64,000 nt of DNA from an uncultured Opitutaceae bacterium (GTDB taxonomy: Bacteria; Verrucomicrobiota; Verrucomicrobiia; Opitutales; Opitutaceae), in the NCBI GenBank assembly GCA_937958045.1, contig CALFXL010000030.1, positions 1-64,000 on the forward strand. Reading direction: 5' to 3'. Positions 6,978 to 18,105 of the stretch are shown here, one piece after another; within the stretch, counting starts at the first letter, position 1, and every line of letters starts with the position of its first letter. A program made the translations under genes and the position numbers. A model generated the notes under the pieces. It saw nothing but the letters and a program-made list of their open reading frames with translations. It ran no database searches and had not been told where the DNA came from.

Positions 6978-8354
6978 ATGAACATATTGATCGTTGATGA
7001 CCAAGTGAGCGTGCAAAAGTCCACATCCTACGCGCTCCGCGCGATGGGCCATGAGACCTTTATCGCGAACAACACAAAACAGGCAGAGCGCATTTTGGAG
7101 GAGGAGCCGATCGAAGCGATGTTCCTGGACGTGATGCTGGGAAACGAGAGCGGCTTGGATTTCTTACCGAAACTGCCCGAGATGGGCATCGACATCCCCG
7201 TGATCGTTTTCACGGCGCAGACGTCGGTGGAAGCGGCGGTGGAAGCGATGCGGCGGGGCGCGCACGATTACATCCAGAAGCCTTTCATCCCCGAAGATAT
7301 CAAACAGAAGCTCGCGCGCATCGAACAACAGCGCCGTCTGCAAACGCGCATGCGCGATCTCGAAGGCCGCGTGGCGAATCAACCGGCGCTGCTGCTAGAG
7401 TCGAATGAGCCGGCGATGAAGAAAGCCTTCGACGTTGCGTTTCGCGCGGCGGCTTCGGAGGCGACGGTGCTCATTCTTGGGCCGAGCGGCACCGGCAAGA
7501 CCGTCCTCGGCCGCGCGATTCATGAACGCAGCACGCGCGCGGAAAAACCATTCGTCACGATCAACTGTCCGAGTTTGTCGCGCGAACTGCTCGAGAGCGA
7601 ATTGTTCGGCCACGTGAAAGGCTCGTTCACGGGCGCCCTCAAAGACACGTGGGGTAAAGTCGCGGCGGCGGAAGGCGGCACGTTGTTTCTCGATGAAATC
7701 GGCGAAGTGCCCATGGAGATTCAGCCGAAGCTCCTGCGCCTGCTTCAGGACCGCGAATACGAACGTGTCGGCGACACCCGCACGCGCAAAGCCGATGTGC
7801 GGCTGATCGCCGCCACCAATCGCGATCTCGCGAAAGAAGTCGCGGCGGGACGTTTCCGCGAGGATCTGTTTTATCGTCTCAAAGTCATCACCGTCGAAAT
7901 GCCGGCGCTGGTGGATCGTCCGGGCGATTTGCCGGTGTTGCTCGAAAACTACCTGCGCTTTTTCGCCACGGCTAAAGGGCAGACGAAACTCAGGTTTTCC
8001 AAAGAAGCGGCGATGGCGCTCGCGGATTACGCGTGGCCGGGCAATCTCCGCGAACTGCGCAACGTCGTGGAACGCGCGGTCATCCTCGCGTCGGGCGACG
8101 AGATCCAACTCGCGGATTTGCCCGAGGAGTATCACGCCAAAGGCGAGGACTCGGCGGTGCGCCCCGGCCATTTCGTGACGATCGATCGGTTGGAGGAAGA
8201 ACACATTCGCCGCGTGGTCGCGAAGGTCGACAGTCTCGATCAAGCCGCGCGCATCCTCGGCATCGATATTGCGACGCTCTATCGCAAACGGAAACGTCTC
8301 GGCATGGTCACGCATACGCTCGAGACGCGGGCGGCGAAAAACGTGCCGGCTTAA
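6978..8354 (+). CDS. NtrC-family sigma-54 activator (response regulator)
   Basis: A 458-residue three-domain protein: receiver domain with DD at residues 7-8, phosphoacceptor D51 (FLDVML) and the conserved lysine in QKPF; a central AAA+ sigma-54 interaction domain with Walker A GPSGTGKT and the loop GSFTGA, a variant of GAFTGA; and a Fis-type helix-turn-helix near residues 420-445. When phosphorylated, such proteins remodel the sigma-54 holoenzyme. The ATG at 6978 gives a canonical receiver start. No kinase is adjacent; two histidine kinases lie 6-10 kb downstream, as do two promoters with sigma-54 -24/-12 motifs, which makes a local regulon plausible. Confidence 0.93.
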   Translation: MNILIVDDQVSVQKSTSYALRAMGHETFIANNTKQAERILEEEPIEAMFLDVMLGNESGLDFLPKLPEMGIDIPVIVFTAQTSVEAAVEAMRRGAHDYIQKPFIPEDIKQKLARIEQQRRLQTRMRDLEGRVANQPALLLESNEPAMKKAFDVAFRAAASEATVLILGPSGTGKTVLGRAIHERSTRAEKPFVTINCPSLSRELLESELFGHVKGSFTGALKDTWGKVAAAEGGTLFLDEIGEVPMEIQPKLLRLLQDREYERVGDTRTRKADVRLIAATNRDLAKEVAAGRFREDLFYRLKVITVEMPALVDRPGDLPVLLENYLRFFATAKGQTKLRFSKEAAMALADYAWPGNLRELRNVVERAVILASGDEIQLADLPEEYHAKGEDSAVRPGHFVTIDRLEEEHIRRVVAKVDSLDQAARILGIDIATLYRKRKRLGMVTHTLETRAAKNVPA

Positions 8355-8367
8355 TGTAGGTCCGCAT

Positions 8368-8402
8368 GCCATTGCCGTCGCGCGAGATCGCGCGGCAATG
8401 GC
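8368..8402 (+). other. Strong hairpin after the activator gene, no T-tract
   Basis: GCCATTGCCG pairs perfectly with CGGCAATGGC, and the intervening bases add a further CGCG/CGCG pairing with one bulge, about 14 bp in all. It begins 13 bases after the stop codon. The lack of a following T-run argues against a classical intrinsic terminator; it may protect the 3' end of the mRNA or act with Rho. Confidence 0.45.
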
Positions 8403-8564
8403 GAAGCGGTTGGGGAAGATTGGCGGGGTAATCGGCGCGCAATGGCGGCCGAATGGATGGAGAAATGGCGGATGTAGCGAGGGAGGCGCGTGAGCGCCGA
8501 GTATGCATTTCGCGGGGAGCGCGCTTTTTTTTAAGCTGCAAATCGCAACCGAGCGCAGGCGCGT

Positions 8565-8570
8565 TATAAT
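8565..8570 (+). promoter_or_regulatory. Possible -10 box TATAAT before the glycosyltransferase gene
   Basis: An exact TATAAT lies 65 bases before the ATG at 8635, unusual in this GC-rich sequence. I see no convincing -35 hexamer at 16-18 bases, so this is a weak promoter call. A TGGCAC motif lies closer to the gene but has no matching -12 element. Confidence 0.35.
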
Positions 8571-8634
8571 GGATTACCTCGGCGTACGTCCGCGAAACGT
8601 CCGCTGGCACGCGAAATGAGGAAGGATATCGCCC

Positions 8635-9936
8635 ATGAAAATCTGCTTCTTCACTAACACGTTTCTTCCGCACGTCGGCGGAGTCGCCAAATCCGTCCAG
8701 ACGTTTCTCGAAGACTACCGACGTCTTCGGCAGCGTGTGAGAGTAGTAGCACCGGAATTCCCCGAAGGCGTCGCACCGCCGCGCATCGAACGCTCCGTGA
8801 TCCGCGTGCCCGCGCTGCAGAATTTCAACGGCAGCGATTTTTCGGTGAGCCTGCCGCTGAGCGCGGAGACGATGGATGGCATCGCCGCGTTCAAACCGGA
8901 TCTGATCCACGCGCATCATCCCTTTTTGCTCGGCGACACCGCGCTTCGCGTAGCCGCCGTGACCGGCGCGCCGGTGGTGTTCACGCACCACACGTTGTAC
9001 GAACAATACACGCACTACGTGCCCTTCGACTCGCCGCGACTGAAGGAGTTTGTGATCGAGCTCTCCACGCGTTTCGCGAATCGCTGCCATGGTGTGATCG
9101 CGCCGAGCGAAAGCATCGCGTCGCTGCTCGTTTCGCGAGGTGTGATCAGTCCCATCAAAGTGGTGCCGACGGGCATCGACACGGGAGCGCTCGCCTCGGG
9201 CAATCGCGTGCGTGGGCGTCGTCGTTGGAAACTTCCGGGCGACGCGCGTGTGATCGGTCATGTCGGTCGTCTGGCGCCGGAAAAAAATCTGCCCTATCTC
9301 GCGGACGCGATTGCGCGCACGTTAAAACAAGAGACCGACGCTTGGTTGTTGGTCGTGGGCGAAGGCCCGTCGCGCGAGGAGATGGAAAAAGTCTTTGCGG
9401 AAAACGGCGTGGCCGCGCGTGTACGTTTTGCAGGCAAACTAACCGGAAGTGCCTTGCACGACGCGTATGCGTCGATGGATGTCTTTGCTTTCGCCTCGCA
9501 AAGTGAAACCCAAGGGATGGTGCTCGCCGAAGCGATGGCTGCGGGAAATTCGGTGATCGCGCTCGATGCCACCGGTGCGCGCGAGATCGTGCGCGACCAA
9601 CGCGAAGGACGTCTGCTCGACGCCGATGCGAGCGCGGACGATTTCGCACGAGCGCTGCGCGATGTGGTGGCCGATGCGGAAAAAAACAACGCGTGGCGCG
9701 AAGCCGCGACATTGCGCGCGGCGGAATTTGACCGACGCGTGACGGCGGCGCGTGCGCTCGATTTTTATCGCGAAGTGCGCGACGCGTATCGTCGCGAAGA
9801 CCCGCGCACGGAAGAGCACACCTTGTGGGAACGCACGCGCGAACGACTCGCGATCGAAGCCCAACTCGTGGCCGACAAAGTCGGCGCGGCGGTCAAAGCC
9901 ATGACCTCGCCGCTCACGCATCTGGCCAGCGGATGA
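8635..9936 (+). CDS. Glycosyltransferase family 4 (GT-B)
   Basis: A 433-residue cytoplasmic or membrane-associated transferase. The N-terminal acceptor domain has the GT4 start (TFLPHVGGVAKSV) and HAHHPFLLG; the C-terminal donor domain has GHVGRLAPEKN and the nucleotide-sugar binding motif with two glutamates (SETQGMVLAEAMAAG). It resembles enzymes that glycosylate diacylglycerol or phosphatidylinositol, but the substrate cannot be fixed. A good ribosome site (AGGAAGGA) precedes the ATG. The next gene starts 6 bases after the stop, so both proteins probably serve one glycolipid or envelope pathway. A charged C-terminal tail extends beyond the usual fold. Confidence 0.9.
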   Translation: MKICFFTNTFLPHVGGVAKSVQTFLEDYRRLRQRVRVVAPEFPEGVAPPRIERSVIRVPALQNFNGSDFSVSLPLSAETMDGIAAFKPDLIHAHHPFLLGDTALRVAAVTGAPVVFTHHTLYEQYTHYVPFDSPRLKEFVIELSTRFANRCHGVIAPSESIASLLVSRGVISPIKVVPTGIDTGALASGNRVRGRRRWKLPGDARVIGHVGRLAPEKNLPYLADAIARTLKQETDAWLLVVGEGPSREEMEKVFAENGVAARVRFAGKLTGSALHDAYASMDVFAFASQSETQGMVLAEAMAAGNSVIALDATGAREIVRDQREGRLLDADASADDFARALRDVVADAEKNNAWREAATLRAAEFDRRVTAARALDFYREVRDAYRREDPRTEEHTLWERTRERLAIEAQLVADKVGAAVKAMTSPLTHLASG

Positions 9937-9942
9937 TACGCC

Positions 9943-12435
9943 ATGCTCGCACGACTAGAAGCCGCATGGTGGCGGTGGCGACGCCGCTTCAGCCGAAATG
10001 AATGGGCGATGCGCGGGTTTGGCCTGCGCGCGACCAAGGACGCCCCGCATGCGCATGGGCTGTTGATGATTCAGATCGATGGACTCAGCCGCGTGCAACT
10101 CGAGCGCGCGATGGCGCGCGGTCGCATGCCGTTTCTGAAGCATCTGCTGAAACGCGGTTATCACATGCACACATTTTACCCCGGATTGCCGTCGAGCACG
10201 CCGGCGGTGCAGGCGGAGTTATTCTACGGCGTGCGCGGCGCGGTGCCGGCGTTTAGTTTTCTCGACAAGCGTGTAGGCGGCATCGGCATGATGATGCATC
10301 CGGATTGGGCGAAACGGATCGAGGCGGACTTGAGCACGCAGGCGATCGGACTTCTGAAAGGCGGCAGCTCGTGGAGCAACATCTACACGGGCGGCGCGGC
10401 GCAGGAAGAAAGTCATTTCTGCGGAGCGAGCATCGGCATCGGCGACATGTGGCGGACGGGAAAGGTGCGCGCTTTGCTCACGTTTATGTTTCTGCACTTC
10501 GATGTGTTCGTGAAACTGATCGGCCTGCTGCTGCTGGAGATCGTGATCGGGCTGCGCGATGCGTTGCAGGGCGTTTTCAGGCAGAGCCGCAATCTCTGGC
10601 GCGAAGTGTTTTTTCTCTTCGCGCGTGTGTTTGTGTGCGTGGGTTTGCGCGAACTCGTGACGCTCGGCGCGCGAGTGGATGTCACGCGCGGCCTGCCGAT
10701 CGTGCATGTGAACTTCCTCGGGTACGATGAACAGTCGCATCGGCGCGGACCGGACTCGGCTTTTGCGCATTGGACGCTGAAAGGCATCGATAACTCGATC
10801 CGCGAGCTGCACCGCGCTGCGCGACGCTCGGCGCGTCGCGACTATGAAATTTGGATTTATAGCGACCACGGACAGACGCGTGCGAAGTCGCTGATGCATG
10901 CCGTGCCCGGTGGACTCGAAGGGTTGGTGCGCAAACATTGGCCCGCGCAGGATGCGGTCAAAGCAGCGCCGGGCGTGCGTCCGCAACAACGGCCTTCGGC
11001 CGGTCACTGGGCGGGCGGTCCGCGCGCGGCGGCACGTGAGCGCATGCATCGCGCGGAAGCACAACTCAGCGTGTTTGAAACGCAGGAGTTTGCGGTCGCG
11101 GCGCTCGGTCCCGTGGGCCATATTTATTTTGGACGCGAACTCGGCGAAGCCGCGCGTCGGCGCCTGGCTGCAGCGCTGGTGGCGGATGGTGTAGGCGGCG
11201 TGTTGATCCGTCGCGAAGACGGACGCGTCGATTGGCTGCACGCGGGCGGCACACAAGCGCTGCCGGATGTGCCGGAAGGACTTCCATTTGAAGGCGATCA
11301 TCGCGCCGAGGTGGCCGAGGATTTGGTGCGTTTGTGCAACAATCCGCACGCGGGCGATCTGGTCGTGCTCGGCTGGGGAACGAAAGGCGAGTGCTGGACC
11401 TTTGCTCACGAAAACGGCTCCCATGCCGGCCCGACGCCGCAAGAGACGCAGGGGTTTGCGCTGTTGCCCGCGAATGTGTGGCTGCCGGAAAGCGCGCACG
11501 AATACATCCGTCCGTCGGTCTTGCGCGCGGCGGCGCTGCGGGCGTTGGGTCGATCGGAAAGCGGCGCGATCTTGCGAAGTCATCGACGTCGTCGGCCCTC
11601 GCCGGAAGCGGTGTCGTTGCGCGTCGTGACGTACAATGTGCACAGTTGCCGCGGAGGCGACGGACGCATTTCGCCGACGCGCATCGCGCGTGTGCTCGAG
11701 CGCCTCGATCCGGATGTGGTCGCGTTGCAGGAACTCGATTCTGGTCACGAACGCTCGCGCGGCGAAGACCAACTCGCGGTGATCGCGGAGCGTTTGAAGA
11801 TGTACGCGTATTTCTGTCCGGCGGTCACGTCGGGTCATGCGAAGTACGGACACGGCGTGTTGTCGCGCCAACCGATTCGCTTGATCCGGCGCGCCGTATT
11901 GCCGCGCGGAGGACGCACACGGGGCGAGCCGCGCGAAGCGATGTGGGTGACCTTGCCGTGGCTCGGGCGAGAAGTGCAGTTGTTGTCCACGCATCTCGGT
12001 TTGGGCTCGGCGGAACAGGCGGCGCAAATCGCGCACTTGCTCGAACCCGAATGGCTCGGCGGCATCGGCACGGATCAGCCGGTGATCCTTTGCGGTGATA
12101 TGAATTTCCCGCCGGGCTCACGCGAATATCGCCGGCTCGCGACGATGATGCGCGACGTGCAAGCGTGTGCTCCGGGACATTTGGCGCGGCGAACATTTCC
12201 CGCGCGCTGGCCGCTGCGGCGCATCGATCACATTTTTGTGTCGTCCCATTTCGAAGTGTGCGGCGTGAAGGTGTTGGAGGATCATCTCACGCGCATCGCG
12301 TCGGATCATCTGCCGGTTGCTGCTGATCTGCGGTTGATCGCGGAAGCGGCGTCGAAAGAGGTCACCCGCGCGGACGCATTGGCGACGCCGCTGTCCGTCA
12401 GCGCTCCTGCGGGCGGGGCCGCGGAGCACGCTTGA
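9943..12435 (+). CDS. Fused alkaline-phosphatase-type phosphodiesterase and EEP-family phosphatase
   Basis: An 830-residue two-enzyme fusion. Residues about 35-540 belong to the type I phosphodiesterase/alkaline phosphatase superfamily: metal-ligand candidates D46, T86 (likely nucleophile), D262/H266 (GYDEQSH), D308/H309 (SDHGQ) and H494. A hydrophobic stretch near residues 180-225 could anchor it to the membrane. Residues about 558-810 form an endonuclease/exonuclease/phosphatase domain with TYNVHSC, QELD, STHLGLG, CGDMNFPPGS and SDHLP, all of its key residues intact. The likely substrate is a phosphodiester in a lipid or glycolipid head group, judged from the coupled glycosyltransferase. 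The exact reactions are unknown. Confidence 0.85.
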   Translation: MLARLEAAWWRWRRRFSRNEWAMRGFGLRATKDAPHAHGLLMIQIDGLSRVQLERAMARGRMPFLKHLLKRGYHMHTFYPGLPSSTPAVQAELFYGVRGAVPAFSFLDKRVGGIGMMMHPDWAKRIEADLSTQAIGLLKGGSSWSNIYTGGAAQEESHFCGASIGIGDMWRTGKVRALLTFMFLHFDVFVKLIGLLLLEIVIGLRDALQGVFRQSRNLWREVFFLFARVFVCVGLRELVTLGARVDVTRGLPIVHVNFLGYDEQSHRRGPDSAFAHWTLKGIDNSIRELHRAARRSARRDYEIWIYSDHGQTRAKSLMHAVPGGLEGLVRKHWPAQDAVKAAPGVRPQQRPSAGHWAGGPRAAARERMHRAEAQLSVFETQEFAVAALGPVGHIYFGRELGEAARRRLAAALVADGVGGVLIRREDGRVDWLHAGGTQALPDVPEGLPFEGDHRAEVAEDLVRLCNNPHAGDLVVLGWGTKGECWTFAHENGSHAGPTPQETQGFALLPANVWLPESAHEYIRPSVLRAAALRALGRSESGAILRSHRRRRPSPEAVSLRVVTYNVHSCRGGDGRISPTRIARVLERLDPDVVALQELDSGHERSRGEDQLAVIAERLKMYAYFCPAVTSGHAKYGHGVLSRQPIRLIRRAVLPRGGRTRGEPREAMWVTLPWLGREVQLLSTHLGLGSAEQAAQIAHLLEPEWLGGIGTDQPVILCGDMNFPPGSREYRRLATMMRDVQACAPGHLARRTFPARWPLRRIDHIFVSSHFEVCGVKVLEDHLTRIASDHLPVAADLRLIAEAASKEVTRADALATPLSVSAPAGGAAEHA

Positions 12436-12467
12436 GCGGTGGGCGGCGTCTCGCGCACCGAAACGCG

Positions 12468-13166
12468 TTACGCGGAAGGCGAGGGCAGTTCTTGCGGAAG
12501 CGTTTTATGCTCCTTCGCGATTTGACGGTGATGCTCCTTAAATCGGATCGCCAGCCAGTGGGTAACGAGCGCCACGACGAGTGCGTAGATCGCGATCCCG
12601 ATGCCGACGGACCAGGAAAGATGCATGGTCGCTCCGCCGAGCATCAGCCCGAGGGTGGAGGTCGCGAGATGGATCGGAAGAAACGTCGCGAAGTACACGC
12701 CGAACGATGTGCCCGCGAGAGGAACGGCGTAGTTTTTTAATGTGTACGAAAGGCCCGGCGCGAGCGCGACCCACACGGAGAAAGGCCAGGTGGTGCGACG
12801 GTCGAGTTCCGGGAGCGTCCAGCCTGCTTTGGCGAGCAGTGAGGTCACGGGCCGTCGCACCCATTTGGCGACCGGGTAGCTTAGCACCAGGTGAACCGCC
12901 GTCATCGCGGCGGTGAGGCAGAGACCGTTCATCACGCCGAAGCGTGCGCCCACCGCGAGGAGCAACAACGTCAGCGGAAAACCCGTGAGCGGAAGCAGCG
13001 CAAAGCAAAGCAGCAGCCACGGCTCCGACAGATTTTCGACCATTGCTTTCCAACGATCGCCGCCGCCGAGATGCGTCGCGGTGACAAATGCGATGGCGAT
13101 GCCGATGCCCAAGGCGACGATGGCGATGCGCCGGCGGCGAATGGCGGGAGAAACGGGAGAAGTCAT
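12468..13166 (-). CDS. TVP38/TMEM64 (VTT domain) membrane protein
   Basis: A 232-residue integral membrane protein with about five to six hydrophobic segments and the VTT/DedA-related signature around LPLTGFPLTLLLLAVGARFG and the later PGLSYTLKNYAVPLAGTS region. Family members are lipid scramblases or transporters of the inner membrane. The ATG at 13164-13166 is chosen; the frame extends further upstream but is then not membrane-like. It converges on the phosphodiesterase/EEP gene with 32 bases between the stops. EEP and VTT proteins are often encoded together in other bacteria, so a shared lipid pathway is plausible. Confidence 0.85.
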   Translation of the reverse strand: MTSPVSPAIRRRRIAIVALGIGIAIAFVTATHLGGGDRWKAMVENLSEPWLLLCFALLPLTGFPLTLLLLAVGARFGVMNGLCLTAAMTAVHLVLSYPVAKWVRRPVTSLLAKAGWTLPELDRRTTWPFSVWVALAPGLSYTLKNYAVPLAGTSFGVYFATFLPIHLATSTLGLMLGGATMHLSWSVGIGIAIYALVVALVTHWLAIRFKEHHRQIAKEHKTLPQELPSPSA

Positions 13167-13400
13167 AGCGCCGTTTGCGCACGAAGCCTGCCATAATCCC
13201 ATTACGCGAGGAAACCCGACGGAAACCGAGTGCGCATCCCGTTCACGCAAGTGGATCGCGTGCAAAACGCAACCGGCGCTTCGCGAGCCTCTGTGCAAGA
13301 TGCAGTCGCGCCTGAGCACGCGGACGCCGGGGAGTTTTTTGCGAGAAATAATCCCTTTGTATTCAGAAGCTTAATACAGCGAAAAGCGGCTTGGGGTGAG

Positions 13401-13417
13401 TTGGCACAGCCAGTGCG
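13401..13417 (+). promoter_or_regulatory. Sigma-54 type promoter before the DUF892-like pair
   Basis: TTGGCAC, five bases, then GTGC matches the sigma-54 consensus TTGGCACG-N4-TTGCA: a perfect -24 element and an invariant GC in the -12 element at the right spacing. Predicted transcription would start near 13429, giving a leader of about 33 bases to the ATG at 13462. The nearest sigma-54 activator is encoded at 6978. Confidence 0.55.
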
Positions 13418-13461
13418 AATTGGACGCCGAATTTTCTTATAAAACCTAAAACAAACCAATC

Positions 13462-13980
13462 ATGACCCGCGAAAACACGCTTCTAAAACTGATCGCTCAC
13501 GACCTGCGTTCGCTGCATGCGAGCGCGCTTGTTTTGGAAAAAAACGTCGCCCGTCTGGCCATGGAACTTGAGTCGCAGGACCTCGCGTCGCTCGCGGGTT
13601 TGATCGCTCAGATCAACTGCTCGGGATTTGACCCGATCGAGGATCTGCTGCGTCGCGCGCGCATCCAAGAGCCGAAAGGTGGCACGCCCGCAGATCCGCT
13701 GCTGAAAGGCGCGCTCATGGACGCCGCCGGCGGCCGGCGCCTCGATGTGGCCGGCGTGATCGGCATGCTTCGCCGCTCCGCGAGGTACTTGGAAATGCAT
13801 TGCATGTCGCTCGCGACCTCGGCCACGCAACTCGGCCTCACCCAAACCTCGCATTATTTGCGCGCGTGGGCCCGCGAGTGGATCGGTTTAGAATTGAATC
13901 TAAACGCTGTCGCGGCCCGTCCGCGCCCTCGTGAGAGCCCCGTAGCAGTCGCAGCCACGGCGGCTTTCGCAATGGCCTGA
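13462..13980 (+). CDS. Helical-bundle protein, divergent DUF892-like paralogue
   Basis: A 172-residue, mostly helical soluble protein with no recognised catalytic motif. Its layout parallels the next gene: an N-terminal helix LLKLIAHDLRSLHASA matches the DUF892 start, and the segment after residue 90 (DVAGVIGMLRRSARYLEMH) aligns with the third DUF892 helix of the neighbour. It lacks the glutamate and histidine pattern of diiron ferritin-like proteins. It sits 45 bases behind a sigma-54 type promoter and 35 bases before the DUF892 gene, so the two are probably one stress-related transcription unit. The homology is inferred by eye. Confidence 0.6.
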   Translation: MTRENTLLKLIAHDLRSLHASALVLEKNVARLAMELESQDLASLAGLIAQINCSGFDPIEDLLRRARIQEPKGGTPADPLLKGALMDAAGGRRLDVAGVIGMLRRSARYLEMHCMSLATSATQLGLTQTSHYLRAWAREWIGLELNLNAVAARPRPRESPVAVAATAAFAMA

Positions 13981-14015
13981 TAGTCCGGTTTCTTCCCTTC
14001 AACCCCATTCCACCC

Positions 14016-14534
14016 ATGCCTTCCTCCGGGCTTAATTCTCTCCGCGATCTCCTCATCGAGCAGACGCGCGATCTCCACAACGCCGAGACACAGTATCGCG
14101 GCATCCTGCCGACGATGCTGGAAAGCGCCACCGATGAAGAGCTCCGCAAGGAGCTCACCGACGCGATCGAACTCACCGACGCGAACATCAGCTGGCTCGA
14201 GCACGCCTGCACGCACCTCAATGTCGAGCCGACCGGCGTCACTTGTGAAGCCATGCGCGGATTGATCCGCGAAGCGCGCGAGACCGTTGCGAAATATGGC
14301 GATCCTTACGTGATCGATGCGGCGTTGATCGCAAATGCCCAACGCGTCGCGCACTACCAGATCGCGGGTTATGGCACGGCGCGGCAGTTCGCGAAAGTCA
14401 TCGGCGAAGATCGCGTCGCGGATATTTTTGGCGATCTGGTGCGTCTCGCTGGAAATGTCGATCAGCGTCTCTCCAAAGTCGCCACCGGTGGTTGGTTCGC
14501 GCGCGGCGTGAATCAGCGCGCGGAAACAGTCTAG
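14016..14534 (+). CDS. DUF892 (YciE-type) ferritin-like protein with degraded metal site
   Basis: A 172-residue four-helix bundle of the DUF892/YciE family, known from general-stress clusters. It shows the family start SLRDLLIEQTRDLHNAET, the middle CEAMRGLI and the third helix IANAQRVAHYQIAGYGTAR. In most members the latter reads close to RVEHYEIAAYGTAR; here both glutamates are replaced by alanine and glutamine, so the diiron site is probably not functional. Helix 1 keeps its glutamate. It is probably expressed with the upstream paralogue from the sigma-54 type promoter at 13401. Confidence 0.85.
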   Translation: MPSSGLNSLRDLLIEQTRDLHNAETQYRGILPTMLESATDEELRKELTDAIELTDANISWLEHACTHLNVEPTGVTCEAMRGLIREARETVAKYGDPYVIDAALIANAQRVAHYQIAGYGTARQFAKVIGEDRVADIFGDLVRLAGNVDQRLSKVATGGWFARGVNQRAETV

Positions 14535-14674
14535 GACGCGGAGCGGTTGTTCCCGATACGCCCGACGACGGGTACGGCGGGCGCGACCGATTATGATCTT
14601 AACCGCGCAGAATGAAGTGGAACCGGTCTGGAGCGGCGCGTACTGTGCCAACGCTGGCAGGGCCAGGCCGTTCC

Positions 14675-16809
<2,135 letters not shown>

Positions 16810-16813
<4 letters not shown>

Positions 16814-17922
16814 TCCGCACCACCACCGGCTATGGTGGCGTCGTCCTGGTTGTGGATGACTTGCCGCGCAATGTTCAACTCGTCGGCTCGATCCTGTCGC
16901 GAAAAGGATACGAAGTGCTCTTTGCCACGAGCGGCGAAGCGGCGTTGGAGCGTCTGGCGGCGCGTCTGCCCGATCTTGTGCTGCTCGATTTGATGATGCC
17001 CGGCATGGACGGACTCGAAGTTTGCCGACGCATCAAAAAAGACCCGCGCATGCTGCACTTGCCGGTGATCTTCCTCACCGCGGCCAACGAATCGGAACTC
17101 GCGGCCAAGGCGCTCACCGAAGGAGCGGTGGATTTCGTCAACAAACCCTTCAACACGGCGGAGCTGCTCGCACGTGTGCGCACGCATGTGGATCTCAAGC
17201 GCACGCGCGACGAATTGGAGCGCATCATTCAGCAGAAGAACGAACTCATGAGTGCGGTGGCGCACGATTTGAAGAATCCTATTTCGTCGATCCGCTTCAG
17301 CGCATACATGCTGCGCGATCAAGGCGTGGGCGGCGACGATCCGCGCGGCGAGTTGGTCGATACGATTTTGGAATCGTGCAATGGCCTGCTGAAATTCATC
17401 CAAAGCCGGCTCGAGCGCGATGCGGCAGAAGCGCGTTTGAGTCAGCTGCAAGTCGAGCCGGTCGATCTCGGCGAAGTGCTCACTCAAGTGATGCGTATCA
17501 ACCTCGCGAGCGCGCACGCGAAGAAGCAGACGGTCACATGCCTCAGTAATCTCGACGAGTTGCCGCCGGTGGTCGCCGATTACCACGGCCTCGGCCAAGT
17601 GCTCGGCAACATCGTTTCCAACGCCATCAAGTTCTCGCCGCCGGGTGCGCATGTGACCATTCGCGTGGGGCCCGACGAGCAATCGATGAACTTCCTGCGG
17701 GTGACCGTGGACGATCAAGGACCCGGTCTCACCGCCGCGGACCTGAAGGATTTGTTCAAACCTTACAAACGCCTCAGCGCGCGTCCCACTGCGGGCGAAT
17801 CGAGCACAGGTCTCGGTCTTTCGATCGCGCGCGATTTGATCCAGACGATGGGTGGCACGCTCGATTGCAAATCCGAGCCGGGTCACGGCGCATCGTTTTG
17901 GGTGACGCTGCCGGTCGCGTGA
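16810..17922 (+). CDS. Response regulator-histidine kinase (REC-HisKA-HATPase)
   Basis: A 370-residue soluble protein with an N-terminal receiver domain (DD at about residues 16-17, phosphoacceptor D60 in LLDLMMPGMDG, lysine in NKPF) followed by HisKA (H152 in AVAHDLKNP) and HATPase (N-box SNAIKFSP, DDQGPGL, STGLGLS). Such proteins relay phosphate from an upstream receiver or kinase to their own output kinase. The start codon overlaps the stop of the hybrid kinase, so a direct phosphorelay between them is likely. It has no DNA-binding output; the sigma-54 activator at 6978 is a candidate final target, but this is inference. Confidence 0.92.
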
Positions 17923-18052
17923 GTTTTTGGCGCGCGCAGAATGCAACCGCGCTGAAATTGAAGGCGTGCAATTTGCGCCTGCGCCGAAAACGCGTAACGC
18001 TGAGGGGGCCGCAATTCATTCGCGCGCAAGCCCCTGCGATAGCGGCAATCCG

Positions 18053-18069
18053 TTGGCACGCCGCTGGCA
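18053..18069 (+). promoter_or_regulatory. Sigma-54 promoter before the lipoprotein gene
   Basis: TTGGCACG, four bases, then TGGCA: sixteen of the consensus geometry's positions fit, with a perfect -24 element and only one mismatch in the -12 element (TTGCA expected), keeping the essential GC. A start near 18081 would leave a 25-base leader before the ATG at 18106. This is the best sigma-54 site I found in the window. Confidence 0.65.
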
Positions 18070-18105
18070 AACCACGTCTCTGTCACTTCGGAAAAATTTC
18101 CTCTC

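Noticed and set aside
8505..8533. T-run near 8526 as a terminator
   Set aside because: The stem before it is only four base pairs (CGCG/CGCG) and is too weak to call.
8604..8620. TGGCAC motif before the glycosyltransferase gene as a third sigma-54 promoter
   Set aside because: The -24 element is good but the -12 position reads ATGAG, without the essential GC.
13170..13192. TGGCAG-N5-GTGC upstream of the TVP38-like gene on the minus strand
   Set aside because: The -24 element has a mismatch and the start site would fall at the start codon itself.
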